A stretch of DNA of 64,000 bases. Source: Pelovirga terrestris. GTDB taxonomy: Bacteria > Desulfobacterota > Desulfuromonadia > Desulfuromonadales > Geopsychrobacteraceae. The notes beneath the pieces are model-generated. The model saw only the letters and a program-made list of their open reading frames with translations. It searched no databases and was not told where the DNA came from. Positions within the stretch are counted from its first letter, which is position 1. Every line of letters begins with the position of its first letter. The translations under genes were made by a program, and so were the position numbers. Location of the stretch: assembly GCF_014773365.1 (NCBI RefSeq), contig NZ_JACWUN010000001.1:248001-312000 (forward strand), read 5' to 3'. This document shows, piece by piece, positions 38,317 through 48,238 of the stretch.

Positions 38317-38659
38317 GCAAATCACCCTGTACCTGACGAAGAAGTTCGTCAATCCGCTGACCCTTACTGACGGATTCATCAAACTGAAACCTGATTTCCG
38401 GCATAAAGCGCAGCCTCATGATCTGACTCAGTTCGCGACGGATAAAAGGAGCGGCGCTTTTCAGGCCGGTCTCAGCTTCCTTGCGTTCATCAGGATCGGC
38501 CAAGGTGAAATAGATTCTGGCCAGACTGATATCGCGGGAGACCTTGACCCCGGTCAGGGTCACTGCGGCAACGCGCGGATCTTTGATACGTTCAAGCAGC
38601 AGTAAGCTTGTTTCTTTGAGAATCTGCTCGCCTACGCGCTCAGGGCGAAAACTACTCAA
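38303..38659 (-). CDS. rbfA: 30S ribosome-binding factor A
   Basis: 118 residues, KH-type cold-shock assembly factor for the 30S subunit. It opens RPERVGEQILKETSLLLLERIKDPRVAAVTL and includes ARIYFTLADPDERKEAETGL and RYMPEIRFQFDESV-like text (RFMPEIRFQFDES), typical of the family. It overlaps DUF503 by four bases (ATGA) and nrnA by 14, in the standard infB-rbfA-truB neighbourhood. Confidence 0.95.
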   Translation of the reverse strand: MSSFRPERVGEQILKETSLLLLERIKDPRVAAVTLTGVKVSRDISLARIYFTLADPDERKEAETGLKSAAPFIRRELSQIMRLRFMPEIRFQFDESVSKGQRIDELLRQVQGDLHDSE

Positions 38660-38958
38660 TGTAATAGTTCTCCATAGTGGATAAGTTCTGTTTCCGAATC
38701 GATCATTTCAACCGATCCGGAGGTCTCAATCTTTGTTTCAAGCCGGCGAAGCACCGAGTCAATCAATTCTTCACTGGTTGAAACGATGCAGGCACCGATA
38801 AGCGAGCGTTGCAGCAGGTCGTTATGACCGACCTCAGCTACTGAAACCGGACAAGATGTGCGCAGCTGATGAAGCAAACGCTGAATCACCGAGCGTTTCT
38901 GCTTTAACGACTGCACACCATGCAGACGCAGATCAAAGCGCGCGGTACCAACTATCAT
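38656..38958 (-). CDS. DUF503 family protein (YlxP-like)
   Basis: 100 residues, matching the YlxP/DUF503 pattern (MIVGTARFDLRLHGVQSLKQKR, VSVAEVGHNDLLQRSLIGACIVS). YlxP-like proteins lie between infB and rbfA in many bacteria and have been implicated in ribosome assembly or translation. An AGGGGCAGAT site precedes the ATG, 15 bp after infB. Overlaps rbfA by ATGA. Confidence 0.92.
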   Translation of the reverse strand: MIVGTARFDLRLHGVQSLKQKRSVIQRLLHQLRTSCPVSVAEVGHNDLLQRSLIGACIVSTSEELIDSVLRRLETKIETSGSVEMIDSETELIHYGELLH

Positions 38959-38973
38959 ATCTGCCCCTGGTTG

Positions 38974-41742
38974 CTACAGTGACGTTTTTACCTCTTCAAT
39001 GTCAAAGGCTTCGATCACATCACCCGTTTTTACATCGTTGTAATTTTCCAGACCAATTCCACATTCATAGCCGGTCAGGACCTCTTTGACGTCATCCTTG
39101 AAGCGCTTTAAGGAACTGAGCTTGCCTTCCCAGACCACAACATGGTCACGGATCAGGCGCACCCTGGAGTTGCGAACAATCTTGCCGTCAATAATGTAAC
39201 TTCCGGCAATGGTGCCGACCCGTGAGACATGGAAGGTGTCACGTACTTCAGCCCGGCCAAGATGTCTTTCCTTGAGGGTTGGCGCCAGCAGACCTTCCAT
39301 CGCATCACGCACGTCATTCACCGCATCGTAAATGACACTGTACAGACGAATATCAACCTTTTCGTTGTCGGCCAGGGTTCTGGCTTTGGTTTCCGGCCGG
39401 ACGTTGAAGCCGAGAACTATAGCGTTAGACGCTGTCGCCAAGGTGATATCACTTTCAGAAATGCCGCCGACACCGGTATGGATAACATTAAGACGACAGT
39501 TGTCGGTAGCAAGCTTTTCAAGCGCATCGCGTACCGCTTCCACCGAGCCTTGAACGTCAGCTTTAATGATAACTGCCAATTCCTCGATGGCACCTTCCTG
39601 CATCCGGGCAAACAACTGCTCAAGAGAGGCCTTGCTGCTCTTGGCAAGGTCAAGTTCGCGTTGTTTCGATTGACGATGCTGGGAGACCTCCTTGGCAGAT
39701 TTTTCCGATTCTACCGCATGGAAAGTATCGCCGGCATCGGGGACCCCGCCCAGACCAGTGACTTCGACCGGAAACGAGGGTCCGGCTTCTTTCACCGGGC
39801 TACCATTGGCAGCCGTCATCGAACGGACCCGACCATAGTGTAAACCGGCAATAATAGAATCGCCAACTTTGAGGGTGCCATCCTGAACCAGTACCGTTGC
39901 AACCGGACCGCGGCCCTTGTCAAGACGTGCTTCAACAATGGAGCCTTTGGCACGCTTGCCGGGACTGGCCTGAAGTTCAAGAACTTCAGCCTGAAGCAGG
40001 ACCATTTCCAGCAGCGACTCAAGATTCAATTTCATCTTTGCTGAAACCTCAACAAAGATGGTCTCACCGCCCCATTCTTCAGGAACAAGCTCAAATTCGG
40101 TCAGATCCTGTTTGATTCTTTCCGGATTCGCTTCGGGCTTGTCAATCTTGTTCACCGCGATGATGATCGGTACGCCGGCGGCCTTGGCATGATTGATCGC
40201 CTCTTTGGTTTGCGGCATAACACCATCATCGGCAGCCACAACCAGGATAACGATATCGGTGACACCAGCTCCACGGGCACGCATTGCGGTAAAAGCTTCG
40301 TGGCCGGGGGTATCAAGGAACGTGATCTTACGTCCGTCGAGGTTGACATCGTAGGCACCGATATGCTGGGTAATCCCACCGGCCTCCCCTTCGGTGACAT
40401 TGGCTTCACGGATAGCATCCAGCAGGCTGGTCTTGCCATGATCGACGTGACCCATAATGGTAACCACCGGAGGACGGGTCACAAGTTCTGCGCTGCTGCT
40501 CTCTTTTTCCTTCGGCAGTGCAACATCAAGTATGGTTTCTTCATCAAAAGCTATATTTTCGACCTCATAGTTGAACTCTGAAGCCAGAATCGCCGCTGAC
40601 TCATAGTCAAGGGGATGGTTGATCGTCACCATCGAACCCTGCCGCATCAATTCCGCAATCAGTTCTTTTGCCTTGACGCCCATCCGTTTGGCCAGTTCAC
40701 CAACGGTAATCGAATCACTGATCTTGATAATCCGTTTGATCGCTTTACTGATGGTAACTTCGGTATGCTTGGTGGTTTTTGAACCTTTGCCACCGCGTCT
40801 TTTCTTTTGACCGGCGCGACCCGGCTCAAACACCTCGACCCGACGACCACGACGCGAAACCTGACCTTCATTTTGCTCAAACTCGCCATCATTACGGCGG
40901 CCTTTTTTGCGTTTCTTGGTGTTCCTGCCTTCTTTTTCCGGCAGCGGTTGTTCTATCGGCAACGGTGTTGACAGATCGGCCCGTGTCCGTGCTTTAGCTG
41001 GTGCTGGAGCGCCAGGGCGTGTCGCGGTGCCCGGACGTGCCGGCGCACCGGGGCGAGCAGGTGCGCCAGGTCGCGCCGGACGTGCCGGACGTGCCTGCTG
41101 CACGGGACGACGCTGGCCCGCTGGAGCTTTGCGTGGCAACTCAACGTGCCCAAGAATCTTGGCACGGTCTTCAGTAGCATCCTGCGTTTCAGGCTGCATG
41201 CCGGGCTGGGGGCTGGCGGCGGCGGAAGTATCTTGTGCGGCTCCGGCACCGGCATCTGCTGTCTTTTCCGATGGTGGCGTAACTTCGGCAGCGCTGACTG
41301 TTTTTTGAACTGTTTGCGTAGCACTCGCTGATTCGGTTTTGGCAGAAGGTGCAACCGGCGGATCGTCAACCACGCTTGGCGCATCCTTGCTTCCTGCAGG
41401 TGGTGCGGGTACGTCTTCAGATGCTGCAACTGGTGCAGGGGTGATTGCGACAGAAGGTTGTTCAGAGGAGTCTTGCGCAGTTTCAGGCTCTTTTGCTGGA
41501 ACCTCTTCCGGTTCTTGAGCGACAACAGTACGCCGGCGCCGGATCAGTCCTGGTTTAATTCGCTCTTCTTCAACTTTTTCCTGGGGTGGATTGTTGAATT
41601 TTTCGAATTTATGCATATCCTCATTACTCAAGGAACTGGCATGAGAGGCAACATCGACACCGGCCTCAGCGAGTTTTGCCAGTAGATCTTTGTTTTCAAT
41701 GCCTAATTTTTTTGCAAGTTCGTAAACTCTGACCTTGACCAT
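38974..41742 (-). CDS. infB: Translation initiation factor IF-2
   Basis: 922 residues. IF2N domain at the start ([22 protein letters not shown]), then a long disordered linker of acidic and Pro/Ala stretches, with a run of ARPG repeats around residues 205-245. A second IF2N ([20 protein letters not shown]) follows. The GTPase core has [27 protein letters not shown] and NKIDKPEAN, with IF2 domains II-IV after it. The ATG overlaps the ylxR stop by one base with AAGGGAGAATTG before it. It brings initiator tRNA to the 30S subunit. Confidence 0.97.
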   Translation of the reverse strand: MVKVRVYELAKKLGIENKDLLAKLAEAGVDVASHASSLSNEDMHKFEKFNNPPQEKVEEERIKPGLIRRRRTVVAQEPEEVPAKEPETAQDSSEQPSVAITPAPVAASEDVPAPPAGSKDAPSVVDDPPVAPSAKTESASATQTVQKTVSAAEVTPPSEKTADAGAGAAQDTSAAASPQPGMQPETQDATEDRAKILGHVELPRKAPAGQRRPVQQARPARPARPGAPARPGAPARPGTATRPGAPAPAKARTRADLSTPLPIEQPLPEKEGRNTKKRKKGRRNDGEFEQNEGQVSRRGRRVEVFEPGRAGQKKRRGGKGSKTTKHTEVTISKAIKRIIKISDSITVGELAKRMGVKAKELIAELMRQGSMVTINHPLDYESAAILASEFNYEVENIAFDEETILDVALPKEKESSSAELVTRPPVVTIMGHVDHGKTSLLDAIREANVTEGEAGGITQHIGAYDVNLDGRKITFLDTPGHEAFTAMRARGAGVTDIVILVVAADDGVMPQTKEAINHAKAAGVPIIIAVNKIDKPEANPERIKQDLTEFELVPEEWGGETIFVEVSAKMKLNLESLLEMVLLQAEVLELQASPGKRAKGSIVEARLDKGRGPVATVLVQDGTLKVGDSIIAGLHYGRVRSMTAANGSPVKEAGPSFPVEVTGLGGVPDAGDTFHAVESEKSAKEVSQHRQSKQRELDLAKSSKASLEQLFARMQEGAIEELAVIIKADVQGSVEAVRDALEKLATDNCRLNVIHTGVGGISESDITLATASNAIVLGFNVRPETKARTLADNEKVDIRLYSVIYDAVNDVRDAMEGLLAPTLKERHLGRAEVRDTFHVSRVGTIAGSYIIDGKIVRNSRVRLIRDHVVVWEGKLSSLKRFKDDVKEVLTGYECGIGLENYNDVKTGDVIEAFDIEEVKTSL

Positions 41743-42329
41743 CAATTCTCCCTTACCAGTTCATACCTGTTCAATTCACTCTTGAGTAATGTTGCCAGCT
41801 CACCATCCTGGATCGCAACGACACTGCGCTCTTGTTTACCCAACATCTGCCCGAGTGATACCTTGTCAAACAACTGTGTGCAAAAAATCTGTTGCCGTTT
41901 TGCGGTACGGTCAATTTTCTGTTTCATATTTTCGGTGATATCTGTCGTCATGACCACAACCGTTGGCGGCGCGGGACCCTTTAACGTATCCAGCACCATG
42001 TTACTACCGGCGATCAGCTGCCCCGCCTTGCGCGCCATCAGGATCAACCCTTTGATGCGCTGAAAAAGTGCCCGCCGTAATTGGCCATGTAGCTCAGACA
42101 ACTCAAGCGGCTGCGTGATGGCACCAAAGCCCCGATGGAAACTCTTTCTTTTAACGGCTTGCGCCGGACACTGCAGATTAAAGCAGGTGTAAAGGCCGCG
42201 GCCAGGCAATTGCTGCCGATAATCGACCACAACCTGACCCTCCGGAGCAAGGACAAATCGCAGGAGCTGTTTTTTATCGGCGACCGTGCGGCAGGCGACA
42301 CAGGTGCGCTGGGGCTGACTTACGCTCAT
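41742..42329 (-). CDS. YlxR (RnpM-like) fused to an L7Ae-type RNA-binding domain
   Basis: 195 residues. The N-terminal YlxR/DUF448 domain ([39 protein letters not shown]) is followed from about residue 95 by an L7Ae/YlxQ-like domain ([23 protein letters not shown] and a VVMTTDIT strand). In Bacillus these are two separate genes between nusA and infB; here they are one protein. YlxR has been described as an RNase P modulator; the L7Ae half should bind kink-turn-like RNA. Overlaps infB by TGATG. Confidence 0.9.
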   Translation of the reverse strand: MSVSQPQRTCVACRTVADKKQLLRFVLAPEGQVVVDYRQQLPGRGLYTCFNLQCPAQAVKRKSFHRGFGAITQPLELSELHGQLRRALFQRIKGLILMARKAGQLIAGSNMVLDTLKGPAPPTVVVMTTDITENMKQKIDRTAKRQQIFCTQLFDKVSLGQMLGKQERSVVAIQDGELATLLKSELNRYELVREN

Positions 42330-42338
42330 TACTGCCGG

Positions 42339-43535
42339 CTACACCTCATCCGTGTCGGAATCAGCCGCAGGCAACTCTTCCTCACCCTTTACCGCATCAT
42401 CTTCATCCGTGACAGCGGCAGGCTTCTCTTTGTTGCTGGGTGCAAACAGATCCTCTGCGGCCTGGCGCTCAGAGGATACCGGTTCTTCATCCTGGTCCTC
42501 CTCCTGGGCACGTGACTCACTTTTAATGTCGATTTTCCAGCCGATCAACTTGGCAGCCAACCTGACATTCTGTCCCTTTTTGCCGATCGCCAGCGACAGT
42601 TGATCGTCGGGAACGATAATTTCCATCGCCTGATCTTCATCGTCAATATAAACGCGTGATACTTCTGCCGGGGCCAGAGCGGCGCAGGCAAAACGTGCCG
42701 GATCATGGGTCCAGGGAATAATATCGATACGCTCGCCCCGCAACTCAGTCACCACATTCTGAACCCGGGAACCACGCATGCCGACACAGGCACCCACCGG
42801 ATCAACATCAGGATCGTGAGACAGCACCGCCATTTTGGCTCGACTGCCGGGCTCACGCACGGCGGCCTTGATCTCTACAATACCCTCGGCAATTTCCGGT
42901 ACCTCAGAGGTGAACAGGGAGATCAACAGTCCTGGATGGGTACGCGACAGAATAATCTGAGGGCCCTTGGCCGACAATTTAACTTCAGAAATATAGGCAC
43001 GAACCCGATCAGATTGACGGTAGTTTTCCCGCGGAACCTGTTCACGGCTGGGCAGCAAGGCCTCGGCCCGTCCCAGGTCGACAATCAGATCGCCACGCTC
43101 ATAGCGACGGACAATACCGTTCACCACTTCACCGACCCGATCACTGAATTCGTTGTAAATCCCTTCGCGTTCAGCTTCACGAACCTTCTGAATAATCACC
43201 TGCTTGGCGGTCTGGGCGGCAATCCGGCTGAACGAACCGGCTTCCATCATCATTCCGAGAGAGTCACCAATTTCAACATCCGGGTCAACTTCCCGCGCTT
43301 CACTGATATCAATTTCCTTGTAGGAATCGACAACCTCATCAACGACTGTGACAAATTCAAATACTTCGACTTCACCAATCTCCGGGTTGAAGTGCGCCTC
43401 AAGATCACGGGTGTTTCTGAACTTCTTGTTAGCAGCAGACAAAACTGCAGACTCCAGCGCATCGATCAAAACATCGCGATCGATCCCTTTGTCTTTAACA
43501 ACCTGATCGATGATGTGATTAAGGTTACCCACCAT
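42339..43535 (-). CDS. nusA: Transcription termination/antitermination factor NusA
   Basis: 398 residues from the chosen ATG ([17 protein letters not shown]), which has an AAGGGG site; the upstream in-frame region runs through a dispersed repeat and is excluded. N-terminal RNA-polymerase-binding domain, S1 ([27 protein letters not shown]) and two KH domains ([37 protein letters not shown]). The last 50 residues are a highly acidic tail instead of the repeated acidic domains of E. coli NusA. Lies in rimP-nusA-ylxR-infB. Confidence 0.96.
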   Translation of the reverse strand: MVGNLNHIIDQVVKDKGIDRDVLIDALESAVLSAANKKFRNTRDLEAHFNPEIGEVEVFEFVTVVDEVVDSYKEIDISEAREVDPDVEIGDSLGMMMEAGSFSRIAAQTAKQVIIQKVREAEREGIYNEFSDRVGEVVNGIVRRYERGDLIVDLGRAEALLPSREQVPRENYRQSDRVRAYISEVKLSAKGPQIILSRTHPGLLISLFTSEVPEIAEGIVEIKAAVREPGSRAKMAVLSHDPDVDPVGACVGMRGSRVQNVVTELRGERIDIIPWTHDPARFACAALAPAEVSRVYIDDEDQAMEIIVPDDQLSLAIGKKGQNVRLAAKLIGWKIDIKSESRAQEEDQDEEPVSSERQAAEDLFAPSNKEKPAAVTDEDDAVKGEEELPAADSDTDEV

Positions 43536-43595
43536 CCTACAATACCCCTTCAAGTGTGATGCGGATGCACAATGCATCGGCAAACGTTTAAAATT

Positions 43596-43748
43596 GATGG
43601 CGTCGCAAAAACTCACCAACTGCTGCGTTGCCACCATAGTCTCACTGTTTCAACGTACATAAGTACGACTCATTGCTCAACCATGGCGCGCCTTACATTT
43701 GGCGCTCTTTACCTATCCACCCAACCTGATACTTTTTACGAAAGCATC
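43596..43748. repeat. Dispersed repeat, copy 2 (MITE-like)
   Basis: About 153 bp starting GATGGCGTCGCAAAAA and ending TTTTTACGAAAGCATC; the ends are imperfect inverted copies of each other. The interior holds a palindrome GTACATAAGTAC. It fills the rimP-nusA gap, and its right end overlaps the rimP stop codon. Confidence 0.65.
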
Positions 43749-44223
43749 AAAATTCAGGCACCAGATGTGCCGCATCAATATTGGAAAGTGAAACGCGCAC
43801 CTCAGTTTGACGATCCTGCAACGCAATCACGATATCATCCTGCTCCAGCGCGATCAGCCTGCCGCTGATGGTTTTTCTACGCTTATCCGTGCCAGCGACA
43901 GCTATCGGATCAATTGTTTTAATTTTCACCAGATGATCGGTAAAGCGTTCAAAATCAGCACGTTTTTTTAGCGGACGATCCAACCCGGGAGAGGACACCT
44001 CAAGGTTGTAGGTCGTCGGGATCACATCGTCCACATCCAGCAGGGAGCTGATCTGACGACTGGCAGCAGCACAATCGTCCAGGGTGATTCCCCCTTCCTT
44101 GTCAAGGAAGAAACGCAGCACCCAGCCTTGCGGTTCACGCCGATATTCGATATCCACCAGTTCAAGATTCATTTCCTCAAACAACGGCAGCACCAGAACT
44201 TCAATTTTTCCAATCAGGTCCAT
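43747..44223 (-). CDS. rimP: Ribosome maturation factor RimP
   Basis: 158 residues from the ATG at 44223 (MDLIGKIEVLVLPLFEEMNLELVDIEY). It contains the family text EYRREPQGWVLRFFLDKEGGITLDDCA and NLEVSSPGLDRPLKKRADFERF. Required for late 30S assembly. First gene of the nusA-infB operon. Its 3' end coincides with a dispersed repeat, so the last codons may derive from that element. Confidence 0.95.
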   Translation of the reverse strand: MDLIGKIEVLVLPLFEEMNLELVDIEYRREPQGWVLRFFLDKEGGITLDDCAAASRQISSLLDVDDVIPTTYNLEVSSPGLDRPLKKRADFERFTDHLVKIKTIDPIAVAGTDKRRKTISGRLIALEQDDIVIALQDRQTEVRVSLSNIDAAHLVPEF

Positions 44224-44412
44224 CTTGCACCTATTTTGACATAAAAAAAAGCGAGCCGCGAAGCTCACTTTACAAAATCACCGTAAAACGTAGCCCTTTT
44301 ACCATGCAAAAGAGCCAAATGCAAGGAAAATCTGGATAAAAGCAGAATGCAGAAGATAGGATACAGGAGGCAGGAGGATTAACACCAATATTCCCAATTC
44401 TATATTCTTAAT

Positions 44413-45177
44413 TCAATCTTTTGCGCCTCTTTTTCCCTTCTTAATACCCGTAGCAATATCGATCTGATTGAACATGCCGCGCAGGATTCTGACTTCGCGC
44501 TCATTGAGACCGGCGCGGCCGAGAATACGGCGATAGGTGCGCATGATGTGATCGGGGTTCTGCGGGTTAAGATAGTCGATATTCAGTAGCGATTCCGTCA
44601 TGTGCCGGTAAAGGGCTTCGAGTTGCTGGTTGTTTGCCAGTTTCTTGCGTCCGTGCGGTTGGCCCGCGAGCTCCCCCGCTCTTTTGTAAACTTCATAGAG
44701 ACAAACAACAACGGCTTGCGCAAGATTCATTGAAGGCAGCCGAGCGTCGGTCGGAATCGTGACAAAGTGCTGGCACAGATCAAGCTCCGAAGTAAAGAGT
44801 CCCTTGTCTTCACGCCCAAAGACCAGAGCACAGGTGCTTTCAGGCTCCAGGTTAAGCATCAGATCCGCAGCCTCATCGGGGTGGAGCATCCCCTCGCGGT
44901 AGCGGCCAAAGCGCCGGGTAGTGCCGATACTTAAGGAGCAATCAGACAGGGCCTCCGGCAGTGACGCGTAGATCGTCGCCCGCTCAAGCACCTCAGCGGC
45001 CTTGACCGCCATATTACGGGCTTCACGTCCGAGGTGATCGACCTGGGGGTTTACCAGCCGCAGATCGGTTGCCCCATAGTTGTACATGGCACGACAGACG
45101 GAACCAACATTACCGGCCCCCTGCGGTTCAACCAGAACGATGACCGGGCGGTTGGTAGCTAATAGCTGATCTGACAT
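44413..45177 (-). CDS. TrmJ-like SPOUT RNA 2'-O-methyltransferase
   Basis: 254 residues, TrmH group 1. The SPOUT knot shows VLVEPQGAGNVGSVCRAMYNYG near the start and the cofactor loops ALVFGREDKGL and IPTDARLPSMNLAQAV. The C-terminal helical part (LLNIDYLNPQNPDHIMRTYRRILGRAGL) is the TrmJ extension. Known TrmJ methylates tRNA position 32; the exact target here is inferred. It sits 27 bp after ridA. Confidence 0.92.
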   Translation of the reverse strand: MSDQLLATNRPVIVLVEPQGAGNVGSVCRAMYNYGATDLRLVNPQVDHLGREARNMAVKAAEVLERATIYASLPEALSDCSLSIGTTRRFGRYREGMLHPDEAADLMLNLEPESTCALVFGREDKGLFTSELDLCQHFVTIPTDARLPSMNLAQAVVVCLYEVYKRAGELAGQPHGRKKLANNQQLEALYRHMTESLLNIDYLNPQNPDHIMRTYRRILGRAGLNEREVRILRGMFNQIDIATGIKKGKRGAKD

Positions 45178-45204
45178 TTTATCGTTTTATCCCTGGAAGC
45201 TGTC

Positions 45205-45588
45205 TCAGCTCAATCCGGCAATGCCGTCAATTTCCACCAAAGCACCCTTCGGCAAGGCCGTCACTTCAACCGTGGCCCGCGCCGGGGGACGATCACCCAG
45301 GTAGCCGGCATAAATGTCGTTCACCACCGGAAAATAGCTAAGGTCCGTCAGATAGATAGTTGTTTTAACCAGATCGCCGTAGCCTGCTCCGGCCGCCTTC
45401 AACACTTCACCCAGGTTCTTCATGACCTGCCGCGTCTGCTCTTCAATCCCCCCGTCAATCATTGCCCCGGTGGCGGGATCAAGGGGGATCTGGCCAGAGC
45501 AGAATAGCAGATCGCCGGCCTGAATTGCCTGCGAGTATGGACCAATGGCAGCAGGTGCTGCCTCGGTGGAAACAACTTTGTTACTCAT
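45205..45588 (-). CDS. ridA: RidA family 2-iminobutanoate/2-iminopropanoate deaminase
   Basis: 127 residues. Family blocks present: PAAIGPYSQAIQAGDLLFCSGQIPLDPATG, then YFPVVNDIYAGYLGDRPPARATVEV with the catalytic Arg, and LPKGALVEIDGIA. It clears reactive enamine/imine intermediates released by PLP enzymes. The ATG follows AAAGGGGTGTGT; a GTG two codons earlier is the alternative. Between rel and the TrmJ-like gene. Confidence 0.95.
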   Translation of the reverse strand: MSNKVVSTEAAPAAIGPYSQAIQAGDLLFCSGQIPLDPATGAMIDGGIEEQTRQVMKNLGEVLKAAGAGYGDLVKTTIYLTDLSYFPVVNDIYAGYLGDRPPARATVEVTALPKGALVEIDGIAGLS

Positions 45589-45606
45589 ACACACCCCTTT
45601 ACGTCA

Positions 45607-47757
45607 TCAGTTTTTGAGTCGATCAACCCGCGTAACCCCCTTAACCTTCTTGATTTCGCGAATAACCCGGTTCAGGTGTTCAAGATTTTCAACATCAACA
45701 ACAAACAGGTTGTTGCCTTTCTTGTCGCCGCGGGCATGAACCGTGGCACTGACAATATTGGCATCAGCCTGACTGATGGCCCCGGAAATGCCCACCAGCA
45801 TGCCTTTCTGATCCTCACAAACAACCCGAATCTTGACCGGACGCAGGGTTTTGCGCTGCATATCCCACTCCACGTCAATCCGCCGCTCCGGATCACTGGT
45901 CTGAACCTGCAGACAGTCAATGGAATGGACCGTGAGGCCCCGACCGCGGGTAATAAAACCGGTAACCGGTTCCCCCGGCAGCGGATTACAGCAATGGGCA
46001 AAACGCACCATCACATTGTCGATACCACCAATCAGAATAGCACTTTGGGATGGGCGTTTTGAGGCCTTATTCTGGCCATCATCAGCACCAGTGCGCTGGG
46101 CATCACCGGCCTTTTCATCCCGCGGAATAATGTGGGAGACAACCTGCCCGGGAGAGGTTTTACCGTAGCCGACCGAGGCGAACAGATCATCGGTTGTGCG
46201 ATAACCAAATTCTGAAGCCGCCTGCTCCAGCTGACCGGACATCAAGGCACGTTTGAGACTGAGGTGGTGCTTGCGCAGCGCTTTTTCCAACAATTCGCGC
46301 CCCATGAGGATACTTTTTTCGCGCTGTTCGGCTTTGACCCACTGACGAATTTTATTACGCGCTTTGGAGGTTTTGACAAAGGCCAGCCAGTCCTTGCGCG
46401 GAGTCTGGTGGCCGGCAGTCATCACCTCAACAATATCGCCATTTCTCAATTCGGTTTTCAGTGGTGACAGCTTGCCGTTGATACGTGCGCCGACACAATG
46501 GGAACCGACATCGGTATGAATAGCGTAGGCAAAATCCACCGGCGAAGATCCACGAGGCAACTCCTTTACCTCACCCTGCGGGGTAAACACATAGACTTCT
46601 TCAGGGAACAGATCGATGAAAGAGGACTCTTCAGCAGCATGATCACTGACATCCTGTTGCCACTCCATCACCTGGCGCAACCAACTGAAACGCTGGTCAT
46701 CGCGACCAACCGCCGGCACCGGCCCACCTTCTTTATATTTCCAGTGGGCAGCTACCCCCTCTTCGGCAATACTATGCATCTGATGAGTACGAATCTGCAC
46801 CTCCATCCGCTCGCCGAAAGGACCGAGGACCGTTGTATGCAGCGACTGGTACATATTGGATTTAGGCATGGCGATATAATCTTTAAAACGCCCGGATATG
46901 GGTTTCCAGGTCGCATGAATCAGCCCGAGAACTTCGTAACATTCCCGTACCGAATCGACCAGCACCCGAAAAGCAATCAGATCGTAGATTTCATCCAGAT
47001 CAACTCCGGTGCGTTCCATTTTGCGATAGACCGAATAAAAATGTTTAAAACGTCCGGTCACATCCCCTTCAAGCTGGTTGTCAACCAGTAGTTTGCGGAT
47101 CTGCTCACCAACCTTGGCAATATAATCGCCCCGTTTTTCCTTGTGGGTTGTGATGCGCCGGGTCAAGGCTGCGTACTTTTCCGGCTCAAGCACCTGGAGG
47201 GACAAATCTTCAAGTTCTGCTTTAAGCCAGCTAATGCCCAGACGATTGGCCAGGGGTGCGTAAACCTCCAGAGTCTCCCGCGAGTAGGATTCTTTTCTGG
47301 TTTGGGCACAGGCCTGAATAACACGCATGTCACTCAGTCGATCCGCCAGATACACCAGCACCACACGCAGATCCCGCGCCATGGCGACGAACATCTTGCG
47401 GAAGCTTTCAACCTGACCGCGATTTTTTTGACGATAGGGAATGCTGCTGATCTTGTGTCCAGCTTCAATCAGTTGAAACACTTCAGCACCAAAGAACTTT
47501 TCTATCTCAGTGCGGGAGGCATCGGGGGTATCGATCAGATCATGAAGAAGGCCGACCAGAATAGTCGTCTGATCAACCTTCAGACGCGTAAGAATAGCGG
47601 CGACTTCAAGGGAATGCTGCAGATAGTCGCGACCATCGGGGGTTTTCTGGTGACGGTGGGCGTGTTCAGCCAGGGCACAGGCCCGATCGAACAGGATTCG
47701 ATCGGCCTGAGGGTAATAACTGGAAAACTGGGAAAAAACGGCGTCTCGTGTAAGCAT
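45607..47757 (-). CDS. Rel/SpoT family (p)ppGpp enzyme with altered hydrolase motif
   Basis: 716 residues with all long-RSH domains: HD hydrolase (about 25-180), synthetase (about 230-345, with RFKDYIAMPKSNMYQSLHTTV and EVQIRTHQMHS), TGS (EVYVFTPQGEVKELPRGSSPVDFAY), helical, and C-terminal ACT (about 640-716). The synthetase carries the RFKD (RxKD) form seen in bifunctional enzymes. The hydrolase is degenerate: the usual HDxxED reads HDLID (His72-Asp76) with the Glu absent, and ADRxHNM reads ADRLSDM. It is therefore probably a synthetase with reduced or lost hydrolase activity, which is inference. Starts at 47757 in the order gmk-rpoZ-rel-ridA. Confidence 0.93.
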   Translation of the reverse strand: MLTRDAVFSQFSSYYPQADRILFDRACALAEHAHRHQKTPDGRDYLQHSLEVAAILTRLKVDQTTILVGLLHDLIDTPDASRTEIEKFFGAEVFQLIEAGHKISSIPYRQKNRGQVESFRKMFVAMARDLRVVLVYLADRLSDMRVIQACAQTRKESYSRETLEVYAPLANRLGISWLKAELEDLSLQVLEPEKYAALTRRITTHKEKRGDYIAKVGEQIRKLLVDNQLEGDVTGRFKHFYSVYRKMERTGVDLDEIYDLIAFRVLVDSVRECYEVLGLIHATWKPISGRFKDYIAMPKSNMYQSLHTTVLGPFGERMEVQIRTHQMHSIAEEGVAAHWKYKEGGPVPAVGRDDQRFSWLRQVMEWQQDVSDHAAEESSFIDLFPEEVYVFTPQGEVKELPRGSSPVDFAYAIHTDVGSHCVGARINGKLSPLKTELRNGDIVEVMTAGHQTPRKDWLAFVKTSKARNKIRQWVKAEQREKSILMGRELLEKALRKHHLSLKRALMSGQLEQAASEFGYRTTDDLFASVGYGKTSPGQVVSHIIPRDEKAGDAQRTGADDGQNKASKRPSQSAILIGGIDNVMVRFAHCCNPLPGEPVTGFITRGRGLTVHSIDCLQVQTSDPERRIDVEWDMQRKTLRPVKIRVVCEDQKGMLVGISGAISQADANIVSATVHARGDKKGNNLFVVDVENLEHLNRVIREIKKVKGVTRVDRLKN

Positions 47758-47852
47758 ATCGGAACCGGGTCAGACGCCCGACCATGGTAACCTGCCAGCC
47801 GAATCGTCTTGAAAAAGTGGCAACTGCCGTCTTCTTAACACTCAGCGTGGTG

Positions 47853-48059
47853 CTAGTTTCTGCGTACAGGGATATCAAACTCTATCTTATTGGCGGCAAT
47901 TTCACGCAAAGCAACAACCACCTTCTTGTTGGCGGCTTTATTGTCAATCAACGGTTCTCCACCCTTATACAACTGCTTCGCGCGCTTGGCGGCCACCATG
48001 GCCAATAAAAAGCGGTTGGGAATAACTTCCAGACAATCTTCGACGGTGACGCGTGCCAT
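47853..48059 (-). CDS. rpoZ: RNA polymerase omega subunit
   Basis: 68 residues, [30 protein letters not shown] with the central [20 protein letters not shown], standard omega. It helps beta-prime folding and in proteobacteria forms part of the ppGpp site 1, fitting its place between gmk and rel. An AAGGAGAAAGAT site precedes the ATG. Confidence 0.96.
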   Translation of the reverse strand: MARVTVEDCLEVIPNRFLLAMVAAKRAKQLYKGGEPLIDNKAANKKVVVALREIAANKIEFDIPVRRN

Positions 48060-48131
48060 ATCTTTCTCCTTAATTGATGGTCTTCTTTATGCCTTTGACC
48101 CGACCTGGACATATCGGCTTTTTGTGTTGGT

Positions 48132-48238
48132 GTAGGGGCGCGGTTTCCGCGCGCTGGGCGGAGTTTTCCCGCCCCTAATTACCCGACAATCTGTTGCAAC
48201 AACTCTCCCGAGGCTGGGCGGGGCAACCCCGCCCCTAC
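48132..48238. repeat. Two GC-rich hairpin elements with duplicated gmk end
   Basis: Two elements of the form GTAGGGGCGGG-loop-CCCGCCC lie at 48132-48177 and 48212-48238. Between them (48184-48211) is a near copy of the last codons of gmk (reading SGELLQQI then VG and a stop). The second element supplies the TAG stop of the present gmk. The arrangement fits insertion of the hairpin into the gmk 3' end with duplication of about 20 bp. Confidence 0.7.

Noticed and set aside
42705-43559. 284-codon frame opposite nusA
   Set aside because: Antisense shadow; no ribosome-binding site, and the nusA frame is fully conserved.
43536-43637. Longer N-terminus for NusA
   Set aside because: The added codons fall inside the MITE-like repeat and do not resemble NusA; the ATG at 43535 gives the standard start.
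44269-44412. Possible regulatory RNA between rimP and the TrmJ-like gene
   Set aside because: The gap holds AT-rich and AGGATACAGGAG-type low-complexity sequence without a convincing stem or promoter.
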